NCBI RefSeq assembly: GCF_000379925.1 | Contig: NZ_KB904234.1 | Location: 1-42,540 of the forward strand | Direction of reading: 5' to 3' | From: Porphyromonas levii DSM 23370 | GTDB taxonomy: Bacteria > Bacteroidota > Bacteroidia > Bacteroidales > Porphyromonadaceae | DNA: 42,540 bases | In this document: in pieces, positions 25,279 through 33,092 of the stretch | How the letters are laid out: every line of letters begins with the position of its first letter | Numbering within the stretch: position 1 is the stretch's first letter | Translations under genes and position numbers: made by a program | Notes under the pieces: model-generated | What the model saw: only the letters and a program-made list of their open reading frames with translations | Told to the model about the DNA's origin: nothing | The model's database searches: none

Positions 25279-26805
25279 ATGATCGAGAATAAGGAGCAGT
25301 TGCCACTCATCGGGCATAGTGGCGAGGGATTCGTGGGGTTTGTCCCCAAGATGATGAATAGGCATGGGCTTATCGCTGGAGCTACAGGTACGGGCAAAAC
25401 CGTGACACTACAATCTCTTGCTGAGACCTTCAGCCAGATGGGTACAGCTGTATTCGCCACAGATATGAAGGGAGATCTCTCTGGGATTGCCAAGGCGGGT
25501 GGCAATAAGGAGAGCGTTACGAATCGTGTAGCGCAGTACGGACTAGAGGAGAGGGGTTATAGGTATGCAGGGTGTCCCGTAGAGTTTTGGGATGTCTTCG
25601 GAATAAAGGGTAATCCTCTACGCCTCTCAGTATCTAGTTTAGGCCCTTTGTTGTTGGAGCGCCTATTAGGGCTTAATGAGACCCAAGGTGGCGTACTCAA
25701 TATTATATTCCGTATTGCAGATGAGCAAGGGCTCCTTTTGATAGACCTAGATGACCTCCAGACCATGGTGCGCTTTGTGGGGGACAACCGTAAGGAGTTT
25801 ATCACCACTTATGGTAATATCTCTCCTGCATCTATAGGGGCAATTCAGCGTGCACTTATGCGCTTGGAAAGTGAGGGTGGGCATCAGTTCTTCGGTATGC
25901 CGGATCTTGACCCTGCAGACCTCTTTCGGCAAGTAGACGGGCAAGGGGTCGTTAATATCCTTGCTGCGGACCAGCTAAGCCGTTCGCCAAGGATATATTC
26001 GACACTGCTCCTATGGTTACTCTCCAATTTATTTGAGAATCTGCCCGAGGTTGGGGATTTAGATAAGCCCAAGATGGTTTTCTTTTTCGATGAAGCTCAT
26101 CTCTTATTCAATGATATTAGCCCCGTACTGCTAGAGAAGGTGGAGCAAATAGTCCGTCTAATCCGCTCCAAAGGAGTTGGTATTTACTTTATCACGCAGA
26201 CCCCTTCGGATGTGCCCGAGAGTGTGCTCGGACAGCTGGGCAATCGCGTGCTACACGCTTTGCGTGCTTATACCCCTAAAGATCAGAAGGCTATCAAGGC
26301 AGCTGCCGATGGTTTTCGCCCCAATCCTAAGTTCGATATGCAGGAGACCATCATGGGGCTTGGTACAGGAGAGGCTATAGTGAGTATGCTGGAACCCAAG
26401 GGAGCCCCTGGTATTACCGAACGGGTAGCTATTCTTCCGCCTCAGAGTTTCATAGGACCTCTGAGCGAAATAGAGCGTAAAAATCTTATGATGATGTCGT
26501 CCCTCTTCAGTAAGTACGCCCAAGAGGTAGACCCTGAAAGCGCTCAAGAGATACTTACAGCACGGATGCTCGCTTCCCAAGAGGCAGCAGATGCGCTCGA
26601 AGCGCAGAAGGAGCGTGAGAAGCAATTGAGAGCACAGCAAAAGGCTGAAGCCGAAGCCGCAAGGGCTAAGAAAAATGAGCCTAAGTCTTTTGTGGAGGAA
26701 GCACTGGGTACGCTTTTCAAGACAACCAAACGCCAACTGACTACGCAGATAGGACGAGAGATTACACGCACCATCTTTGGAACTTTCTTCGGACGCAAGC
26801 GATAG
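25279..26805 (+). CDS. HerA-like/DUF853 (YjgR-type) ATPase
   Basis: 508-residue P-loop ATPase of the HerA/FtsK superfamily, DUF853 branch. Walker A GATGTGKT is at 34-41, Walker B is MVFFFDEAHLLF, and the sensor-like region is GIYFITQTPSDVPESVLGQLGNRVLHALRA (read in parts). The C-terminus carries a Lys/Glu/Ala-rich helix (about 430-465) and a basic tail ending in FGTFFGRKR. DNA translocation is inferred from the superfamily; the physiological role of YjgR is unknown. No nuclease partner (NurA) is adjacent, so it is not a canonical HerA-NurA pair. Confidence 0.9.
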   Translation: MIENKEQLPLIGHSGEGFVGFVPKMMNRHGLIAGATGTGKTVTLQSLAETFSQMGTAVFATDMKGDLSGIAKAGGNKESVTNRVAQYGLEERGYRYAGCPVEFWDVFGIKGNPLRLSVSSLGPLLLERLLGLNETQGGVLNIIFRIADEQGLLLIDLDDLQTMVRFVGDNRKEFITTYGNISPASIGAIQRALMRLESEGGHQFFGMPDLDPADLFRQVDGQGVVNILAADQLSRSPRIYSTLLLWLLSNLFENLPEVGDLDKPKMVFFFDEAHLLFNDISPVLLEKVEQIVRLIRSKGVGIYFITQTPSDVPESVLGQLGNRVLHALRAYTPKDQKAIKAAADGFRPNPKFDMQETIMGLGTGEAIVSMLEPKGAPGITERVAILPPQSFIGPLSEIERKNLMMMSSLFSKYAQEVDPESAQEILTARMLASQEAADALEAQKEREKQLRAQQKAEAEAARAKKNEPKSFVEEALGTLFKTTKRQLTTQIGREITRTIFGTFFGRKR

Positions 26806-26922
26806 CCATCGATTATATTCTCTAAACTGCTCAAGGTTTGGACTGAATGGAGGGGGTCGTTGTATTAATCATCAAGATTACGATAACGTATATGCTCCCA
26901 CTGTCCTCCCTAGTTTTATATA

Positions 26923-27052
26923 AGTCTCTCGCTGGAGAGACTCCAGTCCCTCAGGGGAGAGACTCCAGTCCCTCAGGGGAGAAACTCTAGTCCCTCAGGG
27001 GAGAGACTCCAGTCCCTCAGGGGAGAAACTCTAGTCCCTCCCGCGAGGGACT
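26923..27052. repeat. Array of six 20-base hairpins, 22-base period
   Basis: Units start at 26923, 26945, 26967, 26989, 27011 and 27033, each 20 bases with 2-base linkers (CC or CT). Form: AGTCCCTC, a 4-base loop (GCTG, AGGG four times, CCGC), GAGAGACT or GAGAAACT/GAGGGACT. Units 2 and 4 are identical, as are 3 and 5, so a 44-base dimer appears to have been duplicated. The last unit runs into eight T, giving it a terminator look on the plus strand. Two weaker units continue at 27056-27075 and 27078-27097. Confidence 0.9.
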
Positions 27053-27315
27053 TTTTTTTGCTCAGGCAAGTGCATTCTCTTACTCAGGCGAGTGGAATAA
27101 AGTATGCACGCTTTAATTGGTCTATAGTTCGGCTTATGGAATTGACCGCTAGCCCAATTTGGCTTTGCTACTGCTGTGAGGTTATTGTGTAAGTGGGTGA
27201 TAATGATTCGGAAGAGGCGTGTCTGTGCTCATCGCTATACGTGACCATAATTGGGCGGTAGTAGGTAGAATAGTAGTGTATAGGGGCAATTGTTCAAAAC
27301 TTAGTCGGTGATTGG

Positions 27316-27346
27316 TTTGTCGCTTTGGCAATTTTTTGTATCTTTG
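27316..27346 (+). promoter_or_regulatory. Promoter of rpsO
   Basis: TTTG (27316-27319), 19 bases, TATCTTTG (27339-27346). Near-consensus Bacteroidetes promoter giving a leader of about 70 bases. Confidence 0.8.
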
Positions 27347-27356
27347 CCGAGCAATC

Positions 27357-27386
27357 ACCTAAGCGTAGGTAGCGTTCGAGAGAGCG
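27357..27386 (+). promoter_or_regulatory. Possible structured rpsO leader
   Basis: Two small hairpins lie in the leader: ACCT/AGGT around AAGCGT (27357-27370), and CGTTC/GAGCG with a GAGA tetraloop (27373-27386) containing a U-G pair. S15 represses its own mRNA in other bacteria through leader structures containing G-U/G-C motifs; whether this one does so is inference. Confidence 0.3.
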
Positions 27387-27423
27387 TCATGGTTGTTTTG
27401 TTTAATTATATCAGGATAAAGTC

Positions 27424-27693
27424 ATGTACTTGAATTCAGAGAAGAAGCAAGAGATCTTCGAGAAGCACGGGAAGTCTAACACTGATACTGGTTCCGCTGA
27501 GAGCCAGATAGCATTGTTCTCCTACCGTATCTCGCATTTGACTGAGCATTTGAAGTCAAATCGAAAGGATTATAATACGTCTCGTGCACTTAAGATGTTG
27601 GTAGGTAAGCGTCGCCGCTTGCTCGATTATCTAATGGAGAAGGATATCGAAAGGTATCGCCACATCATCAAAGAGCTTGGCATTCGTCGTTGA
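27424..27693 (+). CDS. rpsO: 30S ribosomal protein S15
   Basis: 89-residue primary 16S rRNA-binding protein. The family signatures are all present: HGKSNTDTGSAESQIALFSYRI, LTEHLKSNRKDYNTSRALKMLVGKRRRLLDYL and a C-terminal basic IKELGIRR (read in parts). Normal length. It is followed 80 bases later by the promoter of the tRNA-Glu/rpsT unit. Confidence 0.97.
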   Translation: MYLNSEKKQEIFEKHGKSNTDTGSAESQIALFSYRISHLTEHLKSNRKDYNTSRALKMLVGKRRRLLDYLMEKDIERYRHIIKELGIRR

Positions 27694-27749
27694 TTCCAGG
27701 AGCGTCTGGAAGCGAGCTTGAGTTTAGATTGAAATTTCTTTCGAGAAGT

Positions 27750-27780
27750 TTTGGAGATTCGGAAAAGTTTTGTATCTTTG
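27750..27780 (+). promoter_or_regulatory. Promoter of the tRNA-Glu-rpsT-tRNA-Glu unit
   Basis: TTTG (27750-27753), 19 bases, TATCTTTG (27773-27780), about 58 bases before the first tRNA. No other good promoter is seen before rpsT or the second tRNA. Confidence 0.75.
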
Positions 27781-27838
27781 CACTCGCAAAGGTGATGAAC
27801 GAGTTTTGAGAGACTCAAGCACGGATTGCTTTGAAATT

Positions 27839-27910
27839 GGCCCATTCGTCTATCGGCTAGGACGCCAGATTCTCATTCTGGAAAGAGGAGTTCGATTCTC
27901 CTATGGGCTA
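27839..27910 (+). tRNA. tRNA-Glu (anticodon CTC)
   Basis: 72-base cloverleaf. Acceptor GGCCCAT/ATGGGCT with a G1-T72 wobble and discriminator A, D-arm GTCTATCGGCTAGGAC, anticodon loop TTCTCAT in the stem CCAGA/TCTGG, T-arm GTTCGATTC. CTC reads GAG. It differs from the second tRNA-Glu mainly at paired positions that co-vary (acceptor A-T versus G-C, T-stem). Confidence 0.93.
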
Positions 27911-27951
27911 CAGGTTTTTATTAGGAATAACAGAAGTTTTATACAAGGAAT

Positions 27952-28209
27952 ATGGCAAATCATAAGTCTGCGCTAAAAAGAGTAAGACAGAGTAGCACTA
28001 GGCGTGTTCGCAACCGTTACTATGGTAAGACGATGCGTAATGCTGTTCGTGACTTCCGCGCACTTACAGATGCTGCTGAGGCTCAGAGCAAGTTGCCAGA
28101 GCTTAATTCTCTCCTAGATCGTATGGCATCTAAGGGTAGGATTCATAGGAATAAGGCAGCCAACCTCAAGAGTTCTCTTGCACAGCATGTTAATGCCCTG
28201 GCTGTCTAA
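27952..28209 (+). CDS. rpsT: 30S ribosomal protein S20
   Basis: 85-residue, highly basic, all-helical S20. MANHKSALKRVRQSSTRRVRN is the typical start and LNSLLDRMASKGRIHRNKAANLKSSLAQHVNAL the typical end (read in parts). It lies 41 bases after tRNA-Glu(CTC) and 65 before tRNA-Glu(TTC), with no promoter of its own visible, so it is probably released from a tRNA-containing transcript. Confidence 0.96.
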   Translation: MANHKSALKRVRQSSTRRVRNRYYGKTMRNAVRDFRALTDAAEAQSKLPELNSLLDRMASKGRIHRNKAANLKSSLAQHVNALAV

Positions 28210-28274
28210 GCCGTGGAGAAGCGTTTGGGGGCTAATCTGAAATAGCACACTACAGATAGCGTCGTTATAGGTTT

Positions 28275-28346
28275 GGCCCGTTCGTCTATCGGCTAGGACA
28301 TCAGATTTTCATTCTGGAAAGAGGGGTTCGATTCCCCTACGGGCTA
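28275..28346 (+). tRNA. tRNA-Glu (anticodon TTC)
   Basis: 72-base cloverleaf. Acceptor GGCCCGT/ACGGGCT with a G1-T72 wobble and discriminator A; anticodon loop TTTTCAT with anticodon TTC, reading GAA/GAG; T-arm GTTCGATTC. Followed by a strong terminator at 28354. Confidence 0.94.
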
Positions 28347-28353
28347 CGATATA

Positions 28354-28390
28354 AGAGTGCTACGATGGTATCATCGTAGCACTCTTTTTC
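28354..28390 (+). terminator. Terminator of the tRNA-Glu/rpsT unit
   Basis: Perfect 14-base stem (28354-28367 with 28372-28385), loop GTAT, followed by TTTTC. Confidence 0.85.
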
Positions 28391-28411
28391 ACTATGTACT
28401 AAGCTATAGTA

Positions 28412-28443
28412 TTGGTGCATGTCCTCATTTTTATGTACTTTTG
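28412..28443 (+). promoter_or_regulatory. Promoter of rel-rpe-comEC
   Basis: TTG (28412-28414), 21 bases, TACTTTTG (28436-28443), 32 bases before the rel ATG. Confidence 0.65.
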
Positions 28444-28475
28444 TTTGGTAGACAAGTAGGGGAGCAAGTCAAAGT

Positions 28476-30710
28476 ATGGGTATACAAACTGAGCAAGATT
28501 ATGGATTGGTAGTTCAGTCGGCTTTTGATCAACTCTTGGCCGACTATCTTAATTCCAATCATCGAAAGCGCACTGATGTAATCGTTAAGGCATTTAACCT
28601 TTCACGTGCAGCACATGAGGGAGCAAAGCGAAAGAGTGGGGAGCCATATATTTTGCACCCTATAGCTGTCGCTAGTATTTGTTGTAACGAGATAGGGCTT
28701 GGGTCTACCTCAATAGCATCTGCCTTGCTCCATGATGTGGTGGAGGATACAGACTACTCGGTAGAGGATATCCGAGATATGTTTGGTAGTACGATAGCGC
28801 GAATTGTAGACGGACTAACCAAACTATCGGGAGAGATATTGGCAGAAGTGATGATGGGTAAGGAGAATGCTTCGGCGCAGCTGGAGAATATTCGTCACCT
28901 ATTACTGACAGCCAATGATGATATTCGTATCGTTATTGTCAAGATTGCCGACCGTCTGCATAATATGCGTACACTGGGAAGTATGCCGGAGACTAAGCAA
29001 GTGAAGATTGCTTCTGAGACACGCCTCTTCTACGCACCTCTGGCAGAGCGACTAGGTATGTATGATATCATGAGCGAGCTCAATGATCTATCGCTCAAAT
29101 ATGACCATCCACAACAGTATCAGGAGATTCAGAAGGAGATAGAGAAGAGTGGACCAAAGAGATCGAGGCTATTCCAGGAGTTTTATGCCGAGGTGAAGGA
29201 CGACTTGGATCGTACTGGGCTGCAGTACGAGATACAGCATAGGATGAAGGGCATCTATTCTATCTGGATGAAGATGACTAGCAAACAGCTCTCTTTCAGT
29301 GAGATTTATGACCTCTATGCTATACGTATCGTCTTCTTTCCAAACTCTCCTGAAACTGAGTACGACGACTGTTTCCGTATCTACCGAGCTATAAGCAAGC
29401 ACTTCCGTATTAAGGATGACCGTACCCGAGATTGGCTTACAAAACCAAAGGAAAACGGTTATCAGGCTCTGCACATCACTGTAATGGGACCATTGGGTGA
29501 GTGGGTAGAGGTACAGATTCGCTCTTATCGAATGCATCAGATGGCAGAGCGCGGACTCGCCGCACACTGGAGATACAAGCAGACTCCCGGGGAGGTCGAT
29601 GAGATAGAGCAGACTATCCTCAATAATGTTCGTGCACTACTGAGTAATCCTGGGCCTAGTGCTTCGGACGATTACGAGACCATGATGTATAAGTTCGCTA
29701 CACAGGATATGCTCATCTTTACTAAAGGAGGGGAGCAGATGCGTGTGCCGCAAGACTTCACAGTACTAGACTTCGCCTATAGATTGGGTGAGAAATTTGG
29801 CAACCATTGTCTTGGTGCCAAGGTCAATCACGGTATGGTGAACATTGATTACCCTCTTCACAATGGCGATCAGGTAGAGGTGCTCACTGCCTCTAAAGTC
29901 CAGCCTCGGGTAGAGTGGCTCAGTTACGTCACTAGTCCACAAGCTAAACGAGCTATTCGTAGCTATCTCATCAATAATCGACGTAAAGACGTAGAGCGTG
30001 GCAAGAATATGCTGGAGGCTTTCTTGCGAGAGCACGAGTACGATATCTCGGAAGTCATGCCACACATGGGCTCTATTCTTAACTTCCCCAGTGTAGACGA
30101 TTTTTATCTCGCTGTGCTAAGGGGTGAAGTTAATCTTGATGAAGAGTTGATTCACAAGTTATTAGAGTTGCACCAAAAAGGTGGATACGGTGGCGAGGAT
30201 AGGCAACTATGGCTCGACTCCGATGAGACTCAGGTGCCGAGCGTACCTCTAGAAGACCGCAAGAAGATGTATACTCTTACGGCTCGAGATGGGCGTCGCA
30301 ATTATATCCGTGCACTATGCTGTAAGCCTATCTACGGAGATGAGGTAGATGGGCTCCTAAACGATAAGAACCAAGTAGAGGTTCACAAGAAGAGCTGTCC
30401 CAATGCTATAAGGTTCAAAGCAAGCCATGGCGATAAGATACTTGCGGTATCATGGGGTTCTCATGTGCATTCCAACTTCGGTGTCACACTGGAGGTGGAG
30501 GGCGTCAATCAAGACGGCTTTGTGCTTAATATCCTCAATTCTATTAGAGAGCTGCATATTCCACTCATTCAGATAGAGTTTTCCAGCTCTATCGATCGCG
30601 CTATCGGTAAGATCAGGGTACGTGTGCCCAATCTGTCGGAGTTAAACTATCTGATCCGCAGACTCAAAGAAGAGAATGATTTATTGCGAATACATGTTAT
30701 CAACAACTAA
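28476..30710 (+). CDS. rel: Bifunctional (p)ppGpp synthetase/hydrolase (Rel/SpoT family)
   Basis: Stringent-response enzyme of 744 residues, full length. The HD hydrolase domain appears intact: H47, H61, H86-D87 with E90-D91 (LLHDVVEDTD) and ADRLHNMRTL. The synthetase domain has RMKGIYSIWMKM, YDLYAIRIVF, KENGYQALHI and VEVQIRS, so synthesis is probably also retained. A TGS domain (FTKGGEQMRVPQDFTVLDFAYRLGEKFG region), the conserved-cysteine domain (CCKPIYGDEVDG) and a C-terminal ACT domain follow. It is the first gene of a probable operon with rpe, 5 bases downstream. Confidence 0.95.
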   Translation: MGIQTEQDYGLVVQSAFDQLLADYLNSNHRKRTDVIVKAFNLSRAAHEGAKRKSGEPYILHPIAVASICCNEIGLGSTSIASALLHDVVEDTDYSVEDIRDMFGSTIARIVDGLTKLSGEILAEVMMGKENASAQLENIRHLLLTANDDIRIVIVKIADRLHNMRTLGSMPETKQVKIASETRLFYAPLAERLGMYDIMSELNDLSLKYDHPQQYQEIQKEIEKSGPKRSRLFQEFYAEVKDDLDRTGLQYEIQHRMKGIYSIWMKMTSKQLSFSEIYDLYAIRIVFFPNSPETEYDDCFRIYRAISKHFRIKDDRTRDWLTKPKENGYQALHITVMGPLGEWVEVQIRSYRMHQMAERGLAAHWRYKQTPGEVDEIEQTILNNVRALLSNPGPSASDDYETMMYKFATQDMLIFTKGGEQMRVPQDFTVLDFAYRLGEKFGNHCLGAKVNHGMVNIDYPLHNGDQVEVLTASKVQPRVEWLSYVTSPQAKRAIRSYLINNRRKDVERGKNMLEAFLREHEYDISEVMPHMGSILNFPSVDDFYLAVLRGEVNLDEELIHKLLELHQKGGYGGEDRQLWLDSDETQVPSVPLEDRKKMYTLTARDGRRNYIRALCCKPIYGDEVDGLLNDKNQVEVHKKSCPNAIRFKASHGDKILAVSWGSHVHSNFGVTLEVEGVNQDGFVLNILNSIRELHIPLIQIEFSSSIDRAIGKIRVRVPNLSELNYLIRRLKEENDLLRIHVINN

Positions 30711-30715
30711 ATACT

Positions 30716-31372
30716 ATGGAGAGAAAAAGAATAATTGCCCCATCGGTACTATCCGCTGACTTCCTTAATCTTGGGCGAGATATCGAGATGCTCAATGCCA
30801 GTGAGGCAGAGTGGATTCACCTCGATATCATGGACGGTCGCTTTGTTCCCAACATCTCATTTGGCATACCCGTGGTTCATGCTATACGCAAGGCGACCAC
30901 CAAGATGCTTGATGTCCACCTCATGATAGAGGAACCAGAGAAGTATATCACCGCTTTTGCAGATGCAGGAGCCGACCTCCTCACTTTGCACTACGAAGCT
31001 TCCCGACATCTTCACAGGGCTATGCAGCAAATTCATGACGCAGGGATGCAGGCAGGGGTCGTACTCAACCCTCATACACCAGTAGAACAGCTCTATGATC
31101 TCCTCCCATATCTCGATGTCGTATTGCTTATGTCCGTAAATCCAGGTTTCGGAGGACAGAAATTTATTCCCCAGACGCTCGACAAGGTAGCTAGGCTCCG
31201 TCGTATGATAGATGAGCGAGACCTTAATGTCGTTATCGAAGTTGATGGTGGCGTCAATGATATCACCGCTCCACAGCTGTTCCAAGCAGGAGCCGAAGCT
31301 CTCGTGGCTGGTAGCTACGTCTTTGGGTCGGACAATCCTGCCGAGACCATACGCCAACTCCTTCAAGCCTAG
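30716..31372 (+). CDS. rpe: Ribulose-phosphate 3-epimerase
   Basis: Interconverts ribulose-5-phosphate and xylulose-5-phosphate in the pentose phosphate pathway. 218-residue TIM barrel of normal length. Signatures: IAPSVLSADFLNLG, WIHLDIMDGRFVPNISFG (metal-binding His/Asp), DVHLMIEEPE, LLMSVNPGFGGQKF and EVDGGVN. It starts 5 bases after rel. Coding-strand cytosine use is visibly higher from here through comEC than in rel. Confidence 0.97.
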   Translation: MERKRIIAPSVLSADFLNLGRDIEMLNASEAEWIHLDIMDGRFVPNISFGIPVVHAIRKATTKMLDVHLMIEEPEKYITAFADAGADLLTLHYEASRHLHRAMQQIHDAGMQAGVVLNPHTPVEQLYDLLPYLDVVLLMSVNPGFGGQKFIPQTLDKVARLRRMIDERDLNVVIEVDGGVNDITAPQLFQAGAEALVAGSYVFGSDNPAETIRQLLQA

Positions 31373-31389
31373 CCTACAGCACGCATGCC

Positions 31390-32934
31390 TTGACACCCCA
31401 GTCCCCCTTATTCCCACTCATAGGCTATCGGCATCGCCCTGCGCTTAGGCTCCTCATCGGATGCCTCCTCGGTATTGTCCTCTATGAAAGTGGTTACTTC
31501 CTATGGGGCAGCATTGTGCTAGGTGCATCATCCATCATAGCACTGATATTATCAAAGAGAATACCCACGATAGAGCTACTCATGTGGCTTTCTATCGTGG
31601 GTATTCTCTTTGGCGCTTACCTCTCACTACGTGCCCGACCCATTGATCGCCTTCCCTTAGGGAGCACCCTTTATCAGGCACCCATACGTATCCTCTACCC
31701 CATAGGAGCTAGTGCCGAGAGCCAAATAAAGTACAAAGCTCAGATACAGCTACCACAGGGACAATGGCTCACGATTCAGCTCCATTCTCCCAAAGAGATA
31801 CCAGACTGCTATGGCAAAGAAGGGCTGGCAACCCTAGACCTCTCATCCCTCCATACGATTACGAGTCGAGGTTACCGTAACTACCTCAAGAGCGAAGGCG
31901 TCCAAGCCGAAGGACATCTCCATACCCTTCACACCCTCCAGCCAATGTCCCATCCACCGCTTATCAGTCGTCTACAGCGGTTCCGGCAATACCTTATCGA
32001 TAGCTTTGAGCTACAAGCTCATTGCCATATCCCATGGCAAGATCGAGGCTTAATCTATGCCCTTGCCCTAGGTGATAGATCCTATCTTTCCAAAGACCTA
32101 AAGAAGCAGTTTGCCGCCTCGGGTGTAGCTCATATCCTAGCCGTTAGTGGCTACCACCTCGGTATTGTCTATGGACTCCTAAGTCTCCTTATGGGCAAAC
32201 TCCTTTGGCGCCATCGTTATCGCCACTACCGTTATGGGCTCATCCTCCTTTCCCTCGTCCTGTATACCATCCTTACTGGTGCCTCAGTTGCCACCGTACG
32301 TGCGCTTCTTATGAGTAGCATCATCTTAGGAGCCAAGTTGATAGAACGCCCTGTCGACCCCATCCAAATGCTCTCCCTTATCCTGCTACTCCTCCTATTC
32401 CACAACCCCTTTGCGTACTATAGCATCGGTCTACTCCTCAGTGTTAGCGCCGTTTGGGGCATCTATACCTTTGCCTTTCTCATAAAGCTATATCTTAGAC
32501 CACACAACCGTAGACTCCAATGGCTTTCTACCCTAATCGCTATTAGTCTATCTGCCCAAGTCGGAGTCCTACCAATACTCCTTACCAGTTTTGGTGCCGC
32601 TTCCCTAAGCTTCTTATGGAGCAATATCCCTATAACGATTCTCACAAGCCTTCTTATCCCTGTTGCACTCCTTAGCTTCCTAATAGTACAAGTATTTGGG
32701 AGCCTTCCCACATTCCTTCTTGTTGTCCTCCGCTACCTTGCCTCCGCTACGGAAACACTAACTTATCTCTTTACTCCAGAGTACTACGGCATCAATCTTC
32801 ATGCCCAATTGCATCCACTCGTCCTGCTTCTCTATTATCCCCTCGTATACCTCCTCTATCGGAAGTTCTATCAATACGCCTTTCGCCATAGGATGTGGCA
32901 TAGCAAGGCCACCCAAAGAGAAACTTTCTGGTAG
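31390..32934 (+). CDS. comEC: ComEC/Rec2-type DNA uptake channel, short form
   Basis: Polytopic membrane protein of 514 residues related to ComEC, the inner-membrane channel for transforming DNA. An N-terminal DUF4131-like region (about 20-190) precedes the Competence domain, marked by IYALALGDRSYLSKDLKKQFAASGVAHILAVSGYHLGI and VRALLMSSIILGAKLIERPVDP (read in parts). It lacks the C-terminal metallo-beta-lactamase domain of long ComEC proteins. The likely start is TTG 31390, 18 bases after rpe; no in-frame ATG is near. A perfect 21-base inverted repeat lies inside the gene at 31554-31611. Confidence 0.88.
   Translation: MTPQSPLFPLIGYRHRPALRLLIGCLLGIVLYESGYFLWGSIVLGASSIIALILSKRIPTIELLMWLSIVGILFGAYLSLRARPIDRLPLGSTLYQAPIRILYPIGASAESQIKYKAQIQLPQGQWLTIQLHSPKEIPDCYGKEGLATLDLSSLHTITSRGYRNYLKSEGVQAEGHLHTLHTLQPMSHPPLISRLQRFRQYLIDSFELQAHCHIPWQDRGLIYALALGDRSYLSKDLKKQFAASGVAHILAVSGYHLGIVYGLLSLLMGKLLWRHRYRHYRYGLILLSLVLYTILTGASVATVRALLMSSIILGAKLIERPVDPIQMLSLILLLLLFHNPFAYYSIGLLLSVSAVWGIYTFAFLIKLYLRPHNRRLQWLSTLIAISLSAQVGVLPILLTSFGAASLSFLWSNIPITILTSLLIPVALLSFLIVQVFGSLPTFLLVVLRYLASATETLTYLFTPEYYGINLHAQLHPLVLLLYYPLVYLLYRKFYQYAFRHRMWHSKATQRETFW
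31554..31611. repeat. Perfect 21-base inverted repeat inside comEC
   Basis: 31554-31574 and 31591-31611 are exact reverse complements separated by 16 bases. The arms encode KRIPTIE and SIVGILF around a predicted membrane segment. The mRNA would form a very stable hairpin. It is not followed by a T run. Confidence 0.9.
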
Positions 32935-32956
32935 GCTTTAGCCATTAAGGCAACAA

Positions 32957-33011
32957 AGAGAAGTGCATGTACGAGGTCTGCAAATCTCAGTCCTCATACA
33001 TGCACTTCTCT
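32957..33011 (+). terminator. Hairpin after comEC
   Basis: Fifteen-base perfect arms 32957-32971 and 32997-33011, extended by GAGG (32973-32976) with CCTC (32992-32995). It lies between convergent comEC and gltX. The T run is weak. Confidence 0.65.
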
Positions 33012-33053
33012 CCTAGTCCCTTCCTAGTATTGTCGTCTTACTTGAGAATGTTA

Positions 33054-33084
33054 CACGAAAGCGACGCCGTAGTTTGCTTTCGTG
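33054..33084 (-). terminator. Possible hairpin after gltX
   Basis: Nine-base perfect arms CACGAAAGC (33054-33062) and GCTTTCGTG (33076-33084), 13-base loop, 9 bases past the gltX stop. No T run, so its role as terminator is uncertain. Confidence 0.4.
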
Positions 33085-33092
33085 CAAAGGCC

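Larger units (their letters stand above)
26806..27423. other. 618-base intergenic region before rpsO
   Basis: No credible gene on either strand. It contains the six-unit hairpin array (26923-27052), two decayed units in phase after it (27056-27097), and the rpsO promoter and leader (27316-27423). No clear terminator follows the HerA-like gene. Confidence 0.6.

Noticed and set aside
26251-26736. Minus-strand 161-residue open frame opposite the HerA-like gene
   Set aside because: Shadow of the real gene on the other strand; low-complexity translation and no promoter.
25279-26805. HerA-NurA defence or repair pair
   Set aside because: The ATPase is of the DUF853/YjgR branch and no NurA, Sir2 or nuclease gene is adjacent.
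26923-27052. CRISPR-like look of the tandem repeat
   Set aside because: There are no unique spacers of 25-40 bases, only 2-base linkers, units are internally palindromic, and no cas genes occur in the window.
28268-28275. TAGGTTTG as a promoter for tRNA-Glu(TTC)
   Set aside because: It matches TAnnTTTG but ends on the first base of the tRNA, too close to give the correct 5' leader.
30857-31417. Minus-strand 186-residue open frame opposite rpe
   Set aside because: It is antisense to a clearly identified rpe gene, with no signal, motif or promoter.
31554-31611. Invertible (phase-variable) switch in comEC
   Set aside because: The 16-base spacer is too short for known site-specific inversion and no recombinase gene is near; inversion would change only a few codons.
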